From: Neoconidiobolus thromboides FSU 785
Lineage: Eukaryota; Entomophthoromycota; Entomophthoromycetes; Entomophthorales; Neoconidiobolaceae
DNA: 64,000 nucleotides
NCBI GenBank assembly: GCA_025603075.1
Contig: MU626263.1
Location: 1 to 64,000 of the forward strand
Direction: 5' to 3'
Of this stretch, positions 35,401 through 46,338 are shown piece after piece; position 1 is the first letter of the stretch; each line of letters begins with the position of its first letter. Made by a program: the position numbers and the translations under genes. The notes under the pieces were generated by a model. The model saw only the letters and a program-made list of their open reading frames with translations. It made no database searches and was not told the DNA's origin.

Positions 35401-35500
35401 TAGGAATCGAATTAGAACTCTGAGTTGCACTTTTATTCGTCATGTTTCCTCCTTGGCCATCATCTGTTGTTGGGATGATGATTTCGCTTAATTGACTCAT
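32426..35500 (-). CDS. FAN1: FAN1 structure-specific nuclease (VRR_NUC)
   Basis: Eight exons with short introns encode roughly 800 residues. About 200 residues of Lys/Glu/Asn-rich disordered sequence come first. The FAN1 core follows: QYLLLRVYLRKHGW (SAP-like region), FPKYQVSRNRQFF, then the TPR-like KRGIWYNRLGLILQNYF. ENTIEELALDHFKKQGYIGYHCEG and TTLFIYLFWDILFMPV come next, and the VRR_NUC active site is GFPDLTLIHL...AEVKGPGD..SFKQK. The Asp of GFPDL and the Glu and Lys of EVKGPGD are the metal-binding catalytic residues. FAN1 cleaves 5' flaps and unhooks interstrand crosslinks. No UBZ zinc finger is seen, as in other fungal FAN1 proteins. The last exon ends DDDYLSHSE-stop. Confidence 0.94.
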
Positions 35501-36589
35501 TTTCGGAAATTACATAAAAGAAAAAATAGAGTGAATTAATATTTCTTTAAAATTATGTTCAAGTTCAATTATAGGTAAATATATAATACATTAAGAATTA
35601 AGTTTCAGAGTTCAATATTTATTGAATCTATATAACTATTTTATAGAATGCAAATTGTAATTTAAAAAGGACATTAAATGCATTACATTATTCTCATTTA
35701 ATTTTTTATATTTATTACAATTATAAAATTAATTATTATTTCAAAACTTCAACTTAAAGCAATATATTACTCAAAAAATATCGACTTACATTATGTTAAA
35801 TAGTCTTAATACAAGAATCAGTTTATTTTAATATACGAGTTTGTATAATATTTCAGAATGTTTTGTTGAACATTAGTCTTTTATAGAAATTTTCTACATA
35901 ATAAAATCAAATATCAATTCAAAAGTAAGTAACCTATTTCGATCCATTGACTTGCCAACATAAGATCTAAAAATAATGCACAGTTCAATCTATATACTTC
36001 CTTTATTAAAAGCCAACATTATAGCTCATAATCTACTATCATATCATCCTATTCATTTATAAACTAATCCTATTCAGCTCTATACAAATATACTAATTAA
36101 CAAAGTTTTTGAATTTAGTTGATTTTAATAGTTACTATGTCTTAAATTTCAGGAGTTCAATTCAAAAGCAAGCTGTTTTGAATTTTACACTATGAAAACT
36201 AACAACACATTATCATTATCAGTAAAATGCAACTTTTAAATAATAATATTCAACTTTAAGATAGAATAACTATTTCATCGAGTAATTATGAGATCATGTA
36301 AATACTCAATTTTGTATAATTTGTGATATATTATTTGACCACAAATGGCAAGTTAGACCAACTTGCATTTAGATATTTTTCTATTTTCTAATATCTTGTT
36401 ATCTTATTCTAATAGAAATTTGTCATTCTAGAAAAATAATAGAGCTTAAATTTGATAATATAATATTATTGCAAATTAAAAGAAAATGAATAGCATTTAA
36501 GTCCAGAATAATTAAAAATTCAATATTAAGATTTAAATTCTAGTTTGCTATTTTAATTCAACAGTTGCATAGAAAAACGGCAAATTTAA
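35501..36589. other. intergenic, nothing recognised
   Basis: About 1.1 kb between divergently arranged FAN1 and the orphan gene. It holds their promoters, with no recognisable motif or repeat. Confidence 0.5.
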
Positions 36590-37195
36590 ATGGATAAAGA
36601 GACTAAAGATGTTGAAATTGTATCAGAAGAAGATAAAGAGGTAATTGAAATCATAGAAGAAGTGGGTCGGGATATAATAGAACAAAAAGAAGGTTGCGAT
36701 GAAGGTAAGGAAGCTGGTGATTTATTAGAAAGTAGAAACAAATATTTAAAAATCGGACAATATACATGTATTAAATTACAATTTTTATACTATAAAACTG
36801 ACAAGTCTTGGTTTTTCACTAAAAATTCAACAGACTCTAATACCACTCTTAGCTTCCCAATCATTGAACAGGTCATCATCTTATTAAAGCCAAAGTTGAA
36901 ATCCACTTTAAAACAATATTATGATAACACTATCACTACTATTGTCGAACCTACTTTAGCCAGCCCAGAGATTATAATAACCGAAAATTTAGTGTTGATT
37001 TACTTTTTGACAAAAGGGTATAATTTTAATCAAAATCAAAGTTTTTATTTGCTGATGGAGGAGAGGATGAAGATTCAAGATTTCCGAATGTTTGAAAAGA
37101 ATGTTTATTTAATGGTAGCGCCAAGAGACGATAAAGGAGATTCTAAAAGGATTGTTAATAGGATGTTAAGAAGCGTAAGAGAGTGGTTGGATTAG
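36590..37195 (+). CDS. hypothetical acidic protein, 201 residues
   Basis: A single exon. Residues 1-45 are strongly acidic (EEDKEVIEIIEEVGRDIIEQ). The rest (about 50-201) looks like a folded alpha/beta domain with CIKLQFLYYKTDKSWFFTK, a run of aliphatic residues (PIIEQVIILLKPKLKSTL), IIITENLVLIYFLTKGYNF and a basic C terminus (SKRIVNRMLRSVREWLD). No signal peptide or membrane segment is present. I do not recognise the family. The codon and residue composition looks like a real gene rather than a chance frame. Confidence 0.6.
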   Translation: MDKETKDVEIVSEEDKEVIEIIEEVGRDIIEQKEGCDEGKEAGDLLESRNKYLKIGQYTCIKLQFLYYKTDKSWFFTKNSTDSNTTLSFPIIEQVIILLKPKLKSTLKQYYDNTITTIVEPTLASPEIIITENLVLIYFLTKGYNFNQNQSFYLLMEERMKIQDFRMFEKNVYLMVAPRDDKGDSKRIVNRMLRSVREWLD

Positions 37196-37466
37196 TATAA
37201 GGTATTTATTTTTACGTCGGTAGGAAGTAAATAAACGTTATTAATCTCTTGAAGCAAATAGTCTTGGAATCAGACTATAGCCTGCTATACTTTTTAAGTG
37301 ATTTTGTTATTAAATTGAAATCTATTAAAGTTTGGTTTTCTACTTTTATTATTTTTTAGTTTTTATTATTTAAAATCAAGGTGAACTTTACTTGAAATAT
37401 TAATATTTATCAACTGTAAGTTTTTATTTAATATATTAATTATTTCATGTCATTCTATAATTAATT

Positions 37467-37557
37467 TGAGGGTGTCTTTTTTGATTTCATCACTTTTTCC
37501 ACTTTTTAAGCACTATTTAAGTGAAGAATTATTAGCAAAATTTAAAATACATCTTCA
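37467..37557 (+). mobile_element. MITE copy 10
   Basis: Plus-orientation, somewhat shortened copy with degraded ends (TGAGGGTG, CATCTTCA). The core is TTTCATCACTTTTTCCAC and CACTATTTAAGTG. It lies near the 3' end of the AIMP1-like gene. Confidence 0.75.
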
Positions 37558-37767
37558 TTCAAACATTAAGCAATATTTTGTAGACTATAGTTGAACATAT
37601 CATAACTCAAACTAGTCAAAGGTTCTCAAACTTTAATTAGTTAAATATAGAATCATAACGCTTCTTTTTATTTAAAAAACATTTTATTTACCTATATGTA
37701 AATTACTACATTAAAAAATCGCATCTACAAATATAAAAGCCACAACTCATATTAAATTTCAACATCT

Positions 37768-39212
37768 TTATTTAAGACTTGAATTCTTAGCAGTGGCAGT
37801 CATACAAAGGCCATTTTTGGTTTTTAATTGATGAAATTTATTAGTATCTGGATGGTACCAACCGGCTATTCTATTATCATCTGTTTTTAGTCCAGGTTGA
37901 ATAGTTTCCCAAATTTTTCTTTTTGGGTTTAATACAGCTTCTGGCTCTTGTCCTTCAAATTCTTCAAAATAAACTCGATCTCCAGGTTGAGACCCGCTTG
38001 GTGGGTCAACAAATTCTACTTTACCTTCAGCACTGGTACCGCATAATACCATAGCATGAGATTTCACTCCACGCATACTGTAGATAACGAATGTTAATAT
38101 TTGTGTATTTTTATGGTTGATAATGTTAATTTACTTAGCTGGTTTCAAATTGCAAACCAAAATAACGTAACGATTCTATGAAAAAATAATTAAGAAAAGC
38201 TCATTGAAAAAAATCGATAAAATTACCTTCATCTCTTCAAGTGAAAAATGATTGACTAATCCAGAAACAACAGTACGTGGAGCTTCTTCACCAAGTTCAA
38301 TTTGTTCCACATATAAAGAATCAGCAGCTTCATGTTTAGCGACTTCAATAATATGACCCACTCTAAGATCAATCATAGAAGGAACTATAGGAGCGGCAAC
38401 AGCTAATTCAAATAAATAAGTAAACCCTATATAACCAATAAAAAAGCATATAAAATTTACCAGCTTTAGCAGGAGCAGCTGGTTTTTTCTCTTTCTTTTT
38501 TTTACCACCCAAATTTAAAGCTTCTAAATCAATAGTAATAGCTTCCATTTCAGCAGATTTAAAACTTTCACCCTTAGAAAGTAAAGTTTGAATATTGTTA
38601 AACCATCTCATTACATTTAATAATGTTTTTTGTCCTTCAAGTCCAATGCTGTTGATGTGATTCCTTAAACGTGCATAAACGACTAAATCAGCAAGTGTAA
38701 ACTTGTTATTACAAAGGTAACTTTTGCCGGATAAATGAGAATTGAGGGTCTATATTATTAATAAAATAATTTACAAAAAACATGAGCTTATCTACCTTTG
38801 AAAATTCAGCTAATTCTTCTTCACTTACTGATGAGCTGGATAGCCATTGCTCAACCTAAAATAAATAAACATAATTAAATCCATTTTTTTAAAAAAAAAG
38901 AAACAAAGTAAATTACATCAGCTTGAACTTGAGGTTCTTCTGAACTTCCGCCAAACTTGGAATCATATTCATTAGCTAAATAAACTAATACGCTATTTTC
39001 TGAAGTGATTTCAATATTATCTTGAAGTTGAAGTTTGGTAGGCTATACAATCGAATATTAGTATATCTAATCAAATAATTGAAAAATATAATTACTTCAT
39101 TATCTTCAATAGATACTTTGAGGGTTGGTTGAGCTTCCTTATTAGTTTCGACAAGATAATGATAGACTAATATGGCTACTTGATCTTTTTTACTGATGCT
39201 TAATTGACTCAT
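37768..39212 (-). CDS. tRNA-binding synthetase cofactor, Arc1p/AIMP1 (EMAP II) type
   Basis: Joining short introns gives about 390 residues. The N-terminal half is a GST-C-like helical domain (VLVYLANEYDSKFGG, CNNKFTLADLVVYARLRNHI, NVMRWFNNIQ). A Lys/Pro/Ala linker (GGKKKKEKKPAAPAKA) follows. The C-terminal EMAP II tRNA-binding OB-fold has IDLRVGHIIEVAKHEAADSLYVEQIELGEE, RTVVSGLVNHF, NLKPANMRGVKSHAMVLC, DPPSGSQPGDRVYFEEF and NPKRKIWETIQPGL. In yeast Arc1p binds Met- and Glu-tRNA synthetases through the GST-like part and delivers tRNA with the OB-fold. Metazoan AIMP1 is equivalent in the multisynthetase complex. The GST-like plus OB layout matches Arc1p. The gene is divergent from HBS1, with the LTR/MITE cluster in between. 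Confidence 0.92.
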
Positions 39213-39451
39213 TTCTGAAGGTTAAAAATAGACTAGTTGTTTTATTTTGAAAATTTTACTTTGGATCGAAATTATTAATGTACTCTAGAATTAGGGGATT
39301 TTTTTGGAATTTTTTTGATGACGAATTGAATTCATTTTTGACAAGGATAAAGTTAATTTAATATAGTAGCTAAAAAATTAATAAAATTAAAAAGCTTTAT
39401 TAAAATGTAAAATAGAATAAAAAAAGGACTCTTTACTTGATATTTTAAATA

Positions 39452-39550
39452 TGAAAACGCATTTTTGTGTTTGAGAATTTTACTAACAATTTTTCCATTC
39501 AAATAGCGTTTGAAAAATAGAAAAATAATGAAATCAAAAAAACATCCCTA
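39452..39550 (-). mobile_element. MITE copy 11
   Basis: Reverse-orientation copy flanked by TA (39450-39451, 39551-39552). The left end is mutated (TGAAAACG), the right end is CATCCCTA, and the core is well kept. Confidence 0.8.
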
Positions 39551-39700
39551 TATTATAAAATATTATTTTGTCAGTTTTATAATTGATTATAATATGATAA
39601 TTGCTTGGATTATTTATAAAACTGACTGCAATTTTATAATTTATAATTTATATAATAAATTTAATTAGCTTTAAATGGTTTTGCTACTGAAAGTTATCAA

Positions 39701-40269
39701 TGGAAGCGTTCTTTTTGGCTTCATTACTGTGAAACCTGGTACTCAGTGATTGGGGTCAAAAACAGCTATTGCTTAGTTGACCATACTGTAAGTCGAGAGG
39801 TCTTAGTTTATGTGACTAAGGTAGATCTGGATTATGAAGAATAGCACGTAATAGGCTACGGACTATGTAAGACGATTGGAATAGATAATACTACTGTAAA
39901 ATCTACCTAAAATACTATTAAGTAAACTTAGTGGCATTATTAAATGTTCGAGATATCAGGGAATAATTCAGTTAAAAAGCCTTGAGTTACTATGTTCTAG
40001 AGTCCTTTTTATACTCCAAGTATGGATATTAAAATGGGGAGATAATATCCTTCGGAGTCATGTGACAGAAATTTCCATAGCAAATCAAAATGAGAGCATA
40101 GGATTAATTGTCTCTGAACTCGAGAACACAACAGCTTAAGTGATTGTTATACTATAATCAATCGTGGAGCTAACAAAGCGATATTTCACAATTACTTTTT
40201 CCACCTTTTAAACACTATTTAAAAAGAAGGATTATTAGTAAAATCCCCAAACGCAAAAATACATCCCCA
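39701..40269 (+). mobile_element. MITE copy 12, split by a solo LTR
   Basis: The left part (39701-39727) reads TGGAAGCG...GGCTTCATTAC. The right part (40191-40269) resumes with ATTACTTTTTCCACC and runs to CATCCCCA. The two parts join exactly across the LTR insertion with ATTAC duplicated. Without the insert the element is about 101 bp. Confidence 0.9.
39728..40190. mobile_element. solo LTR, 463 bp, nested in MITE copy 12
   Basis: The segment starts TGTGAAACC and ends ATTTCACA, so it has TG...CA ends with a 7 bp terminal inverted repeat (TGTGAAA/TTTCACA). It is flanked by the 5 bp direct repeat ATTAC (39723-39727 and 40191-40195). Base composition is visibly less AT-rich than its surroundings. 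No coding sequence, primer-binding site or second LTR is present, so it reads as a solo LTR left by recombination between LTRs. Confidence 0.85.
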
Positions 40270-40273
40270 TATA

Positions 40274-40369
40274 TGAGGATGTATTTTTTTGTTTAAGAAT
40301 TTTATTAACAATCTTTCTTTTTAAATAATGCTTCAAAATCGAAAAAATCAAGCTAAAAAAACATCCCCA
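40274..40369 (-). mobile_element. MITE copy 13, abutting copy 12
   Basis: Reverse-orientation copy whose left end (TGAGGATG) lies four bases (TATA) after the right end of copy 12. TA flanks both sides (40272-40273, 40370-40371). The right end CATCCCCA is intact. Confidence 0.85.
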
Positions 40370-40793
40370 TATAATAAAAATTTTAAACTTTACTAATTAC
40401 GAGCTATAAGTATTTTAATACGTAATAAAAAAAGTAAAAAAGTAGAATTTTTTCAGTAATAAAATCAGACTAATTTATTTATTACTTAAAATAAAGCAAT
40501 ACTCAATAGAAATACTTTAGAAAATTAATTTTTCAATGCATATATAAAATTCTATAACTATATTATCCTCCTTATAGCCTCCAAGCTCTAGTATGATTAT
40601 AAAATTATTATTAGAGCTCAACCCATTATTACCAAATCTAGAAATTCTATTAATAAAATCTAATCAAATAAAATAATTTTGATAATCAATCTAAGATGCG
40701 ACCAACTTTGACATCATAAAAGAATACTTTAATTCTTAAACTTAATAAAAGCTTAATTTGTAAATTTGTAATTGTGAGTTTTTTATATCAAAT
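40370..40793. other. HBS1 upstream region
   Basis: About 420 bp of AT-rich DNA between the MITE pair and the HBS1 start. No clear promoter element was seen. Confidence 0.5.
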
Positions 40794-43452
40794 ATGTCCC
40801 GCCATAGAGATGTACGTAATTTAGATATTGACGGTAAGTTAAAATGATAAAGAAGTAAAATATAAAATATAAAAGATGATTAATTAGTTAATTTTTTTAG
40901 AAATATTAGAGGAAGATGATTACTATGATGAAGAAGTACCTGCGTTGAGTGCAGAAGATGAGGGTAAGTTAGTTCTTTATAATTAACTAATACCAATCGA
41001 ATAGACTGTACTAATCCCCTTTTTTCCCTTTTTTATAAAAGGTAAAATGCGGTTAGGAGTGGAGTCTGTTTATACCATATTAGGAGAGGATGTTGAATTA
41101 AATAGAGATATCATTGAAGAAACGTTATGGTATTATTATTTTGATATTGAGGCTTCGGTAGATTATTTGCTAAGTAAGTTATTCTTGAACTGGATAAATG
41201 AAAGCTTTTTGGATGATTGATTGATTTGTTTTTTTACAGAGGAAATATCGAATAAAAAAAAACAAGACAAGAAAAAGGAAAATAAAGGTAAGGGCTTCAT
41301 TGTTAGATGAGCGGGCTGTAACGGTTTCTAACAATAAATAGTAAAAGTAGAAATAAAACCAAAAGTAGTAAAGAAAGAAGTTAAAAAAGAAGATAAAGGG
41401 ATAACGAAAGGTAAGAATAAGATTTAAACTATTGTATAATGAATTTACTTATTTAATTCAAACAGAGCAGAAATCTTCCAAAAATAAAGTATCCCAATTA
41501 GAGATGGATTTATCAGCAATGAATTTAGATACATCCGAAATAAAACGACCCGTATCACCACCCGTGATAAATAAAAAAATTAATGTTATTAACGAGTTTA
41601 AGAAAAGAGATATCCAAAAACCAAACATTAATTTAGTTATAGTAGGTAAATATATAAGCAACATTATTATTTAATACAATAAATTTATAATTTAATGTTT
41701 TATTGATTTATTTTAATTAAATAGGTCATGTAGATAGCGGTAAATCAACTTTAATGGGACATATACTTTATCAAGTAGGTAAAGTAGATGAAAGAACTAT
41801 GAAAAAATATCCTTTTTGTTGTTATTAATTATGATATATAATATATATTTAATCCTTAACCTTAACTTACATTTGAAAGAGAAAGTGAAAAATTAGGCAA
41901 AAAATCGTTTGCTTATGCTTGGGTGTTGGACGAAACAAGTGAGGAAAGAGAAAGGTAATGATAAATTAATAAATTAATGAAAAAATTCAGCAAATTTGAT
42001 TTTTAATATGATTCTAAATAGAGGTGTTACTGTTGATATAGCGACCTCTGAGTTTACGACAGAAAATCGTCATTTTACTATCTTGGATGCACCGGGTCAT
42101 CAAGATTTTATACCTAATATGATATCAGGAGCTGCACAGGTTAGATCATATTAATTAAGATTATAAGAAAAACTTAATATAATTGAATTAAATATAGGCT
42201 GATGCAGCTATTTTGGTTATAAATTCATCTCAAGGAGAATTCGAAACTGGGTTTTCTAAAGGTGGGCAAACTAAAGAACATGCTTTATTAATAAGATCAT
42301 TAGGGGTCAAACAAGTAGTTATTGCAGTCAATAAGTTGGATATGGTAAGCATTTATTAGTAGCTGAATATGTTGTTAGTAATATGCTAATTTTGATTCTA
42401 ATAGTGTGACTGGGATGAAGGAAGATATCAAGATATAGTAGCAAAATTAATGGAATTTATGACACAAGCAGGGTTTAATCCAAAAAGCTTAACATTTATA
42501 CCAATATCTGGGCTAAAAGGAGACAATCTAGTTAATTCGATTAAAAATAGGCAGCATCCATTAAACTTATGGTATAAAGGCCCACCTTTATTGGATGTTA
42601 TTGGTAATTCATTATAATATATAGTTAGTATATTAATAATACAATTATAACTAACGCAATATACTTTACTTTATTTTATATAAATAGATAAATTCCAACC
42701 TCCAAGTCGACCAATTGAATTGCCTTTACGTATACCTGTAGCTGATTTTTTTAAAGGTGGATTAGGTAGTAGTTCAGGTGTTACTGTATCTGGCAGAATT
42801 GTACAAGGTAATGTACAAATTGGTGACATATTATATGCTTTACCAGGGGATGAAAAAGGTGTTGTTAAGGTTATTGAGATTAATGATAATCCAGTTCCTT
42901 GGGCTGTAGCTGGAGATTCTGTAAGCGTTACGTTAGGGAATATTGATTTGGTTCAATTTAGGTAGGATTTGCTATATTAATATAATTGTATGACGTAATA
43001 GTTAATATATTGTACTGTATTAGATCTGGGACTGTTTTATGCCCGCAAGATTCCATAATCTCCACTACCAATGTTTTTTTAGCACAAATATTAACTTTTG
43101 ATACTAATGTACCAATTACCAATGGTTATCCAATTATTATCCATTATCAAAGTTTAAATATTAGCGGTTATATTACTAAATTAGTTAATCTTTTGGATAA
43201 ATCTACGGGAGAAATAATTAAAAACAATCCAAGGCATTTACCAAGGAATTCAACAGCTACTGTACAAATTAAAACAGATACAGTGTTGGCTATTGAACCG
43301 TTTAATCAATGTAAAGAACTAGGTAGAATTGCTTTGAGAAATTCAGGTAATACAATTGCAACAGGAATTGTTTTAAAGGTAAGGGTTTTTTTGAATTAAT
43401 TAGTTTGAGTTGCTTATTGATGTTTATCTAGGTCTTACCACAGATAATTTAA
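40794..43452 (+). CDS. HBS1: HBS1-like ribosome-rescue GTPase
   Basis: The start [13 protein letters not shown] is typical of Hbs1 N termini. An acidic segment (EEDDYYDEE) and the short N-terminal domain ([10 protein letters not shown]) follow, then a Lys-rich linker. The G domain has [12 protein letters not shown] (G1), [11 protein letters not shown] (G2), DAPGHQDF (G3) and AVNKLD (G4), with [21 protein letters not shown]. The eRF3/EF1A-like beta-barrel domains follow ([49 protein letters not shown]). It ends KVLPQII-stop. Hbs1 with Dom34/Pelota releases stalled ribosomes. About ten short introns interrupt it. The one at 41807-41870 is AT-AC, U12 type, and is needed to read through between G1 and G2. 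HBS1 is preferred to eRF3 (SUP35) because of the N-terminal domain. Confidence 0.94.
41807..41870 (+). other. U12-type AT-AC intron in HBS1
   Basis: The exon TATGAAAAA is followed by ATATCCTTTTT, which matches the U12 AT-AC donor. TCCTTAAC at 41853-41860 matches the U12 branch-point consensus. The intron ends TTAC at 41870, about 11 nt after the branch A. Splicing gives [13 protein letters not shown], the normal Hbs1 sequence. No GT-AG alternative restores this frame. Confidence 0.88.
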
Positions 43453-43655
43453 TTGTAATTGAATTAATAATAAAAGGCTTATGTTTATTATTATATGCTT
43501 TATTTATACTCTAGTTAGTTTTGGTGTGCTTACTTGAAAATTTAAAAATACTCAAATGATTTATTAAAATAAAATAAAACAAATACTTGACACGATAATC
43601 TTGATATTCTTTTATTATAATTTAATTTAATATTAAAATAAGGGTGCTCCTAAGT

Positions 43656-44426
43656 TTAACATTCCCTTTCACTCCTGCTCCCCTCCCGCCTATTCTCATC
43701 CTCCTCATCTACCTTCTTTCCAACTTCTTTTTTATAATTCAATTTCTTTGAACATTTCTTACATAGAGTAACTTTGACTAAGGCATTTTTCTTTTCTCCA
43801 TTTTCAAAAAAAGCAAAATCAACTTCCCATTTTCTTAGCTCTTTCTTTTTACCACAATCTAAATTGCCACATATTTTTTCCCCTTTTCTAGATATAACTT
43901 CAGTTTCGGTTCGCCACCTTAAAGCTATCTAATAAAGAAAGAGTATGATTAGTATTAGGATTGGAGATTTTTTTTGTAAGGGAGAGCAAATAAATTAATG
44001 ATTTAAAACTGTTACTTACTTTCCCTTCTTTATAATATTTTAAGTTAGCTAAACAATATTCTCGATATAGCTTTGAGTTATAATTTTCATAGACCCTTTT
44101 TTCCCATGTTTTTAAAGATTCTTTATTTTCTTCCTCTCTACCTTCCTCTCGCTCCTCATCTTCTTCATCTTCTGGCAGAAATCTAATGCATTTTAAAAAC
44201 ACGTTTCAATAGATCAATTAATTATCTTTTACCTATACTGCTCTTTTATTATATCCAATTCCGTTTTTAAATTCTTTTTAGAGTGATATGTTTTATCAAT
44301 TAATTTTTTATCTACTTTATAATTCTTTGAGATTTCTCGGTACTCTCTTTCGTGTTGTAGTGGCCGCTAATTAAACCTCTGTTAGCTTTATTATGGATTA
44401 TATTTTTATATGGCTACCTTACTCAT
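43656..44426 (-). CDS. FRA10AC1 family protein
   Basis: The main exons carry TELDIIKEQYRFLPEDE, TWEKRVYENYNSKLYREYCLANLKYYKEGK, then ALRWRTETEVISRKGEKICGNLDCGK, LRKWEVDFAFFENGEKKNALVKVTLCKKCSKKLNYKK and a charged C terminus. This is colinear with human FRA10AC1, a nuclear protein linked to the spliceosome. The paired Cys (CGNLDC, CKKC) suggest a zinc site. The N terminus is much shorter than in animals. My model uses a 9 nt first exon (ATGAGTAAG) and an intron ending at about 44372. That first exon is the least certain part. The gene is divergent from DCN1, with starts about 185 bp apart. Confidence 0.85.
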
Positions 44427-44610
44427 TTTCTATGATAACTTATTACAAAGAGATGTAAAATAAATATCAGATTCTTTAGTTGATTTTATTAACTTATAAT
44501 GGTCATTAAACCAATCAATTAAAGTTCAAGGATTTTATTATAAAAAACAAGTTTATCAAATTCAATAAAAGGTTCAATTTCATTTTATTAAACTTTAAAT
44601 CATATAAACG

Positions 44611-45884
44611 ATGAGAGTAAATACGCCACATCCCTCGCACTTACACTCTAGATACTAATAATATCATATAGAGCACTTCCGAACAACAGAAGACAGTCAA
44701 AGATTTTATGAATGTTACACAAACTAGGTAAGAAGATCAATCCATTTCAATACTCTCCTCCATCTCCTACATAGAACTAATTCTAACCCGTTATATAGTG
44801 AAACTACAGCCAAAAATTATTTAAAGAGTAATAGTTGGAATTTAGAAGCTTCTGTCAATGCATTTTTTGGCAAACATCCAAATCGAATGGAAACTGTTTC
44901 TCAAAGTAAAAGTATTTTTGCTTTAGAAACTTTGTTTGAGGAATATAAAGGTAAATTTAAAAGTATGATTGTTATTTGTTGAAGGAGTACATAAATACAA
45001 TGAGCGATTGAAGCAAAAGAAATGAGTTTACGTATAAAGGAATCTTAATTAATTATTTAATTTATTTTAGAACCCAATGAAGATTTAATCTTAGTAGATG
45101 GTACTATTAAATATTGTGAGGATTTAGAAGTTGATCCAACTGATATTGTTATGTTAATTGTATCTTATGAATTAAAGTGTGAAACGATGTGCGAATTTAA
45201 AAAGGATCCTTTTATCTCAGGATGGAAGGAATTAAAGTAAACTTTTTTTTGAGTTTTTTTTAATTATATTTTAATAATTGATATACTAACTGATTTATTT
45301 TTTAGTTGTTTTAGTTTAGAAGATATGAAAAATAAATTGCCATATTTAAGAGAAAAACTAAATGATCAAGCTTATTTTAAAAAAATATATTTATATGCTT
45401 TTACTTTTGGGAAAAATCAAGGGCAAAGATCATTAAGTAAGTTGGATACTATAAATTCATATAATTATTTAAGAATTATTATTTTGTATTAGATTATGAA
45501 ACTGCAATTGGGTTATGGAAACTGTTGTTAGAAGGGAGATATCCACATCTAGAATTATGGTGTCAATTTGTATTAGAAGAGCATAAAAAAGCAATTTCTA
45601 AAGATGTTTGGAATTTAGTAAGCTATGATATTTGATTTATTTATGCTACTATATTAATTTTATTAGTTTCTAGATTTTACTACAACTGTTGATTTAGAAT
45701 TTAAAGAATATGATGAATTGAGTAAGTTTTTTTAAATTTCTTTCAATTGTTCTATAATTTTAATTCTATAGGTGCTTGGCCTGTGCTTTATGACCAAGTA
45801 GGTGTCCTTTTTCTTAAACATGATTTATTCTAATACTTTCTTTTATAGTTTGTTGAATATGCTCGTAAAAAAATTGCTAATTAG
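44611..45884 (+). CDS. DCN1: DCN1-like cullin neddylation factor
   Basis: Exon 1 codes only MR (ATGAGA at 44611). The next exon starts STSEQQKTVKDFMNVTQTS. A UBA-like domain follows (ETTAKNYLKSNSWNLEASVNAFF), then the potentiating-neddylation (cullin-binding) domain. This has LFEEYKEPNEDLILVDGTIKYCEDLEVDPTDIVML, YLYAFTFGKNQGQRSL, AIGLWKLLL, WCQFVLEEHKKAISKDVWNLFLDF and AWPVLYDQFVEYARKKI near the end. The DLEVDPTD and AWPVLYDQFVEY blocks are diagnostic for Dcn1. It acts as a scaffold E3 that brings Ubc12~NEDD8 to cullins. About seven short introns are used. The very short first exon is an inference from frame and homology. Confidence 0.92.
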
Positions 45885-46338
45885 TTTTTAAATAAAAAAT
45901 TCAAAAAAATGAATGAATTTAAATTTAAATGTTGAGTTTAAATTCATGTTGTATTTTTATTTAATATCTAATACATAAATTATCTAGTTAAAATTGATAT
46001 TTTTAATCTATATAATATGAATATATCTTTCCTTTATTCAAGTCACTATAATAACTTTTATACAAATCTAAATAAATCTACTGGTAAAATAATGGTTTAT
46101 ATCTTTAAAAAAAATTATATAAATACTAAATGAGATTTTTTTACTGTCATGTTAAAATTAAAAACATTATTTTTTATATCTTGGTAGCAATAAAAAGTGA
46201 TATAATTATTTAAATAAGCTTTCATAAGAGATAGGCAACAAGGATCGACAAGTTGTTTGATTCAATTAGAAGTACTTCAAAAATTACAAACCTATAAATA
46301 ACTAAGCTCAATAACACCATCCATTTCCTTATAGATGG
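45885..46338. other. intergenic, nothing recognised
   Basis: About 450 bp between the converging DCN1 and KIAA1143-like genes. No feature was seen. Confidence 0.5.
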
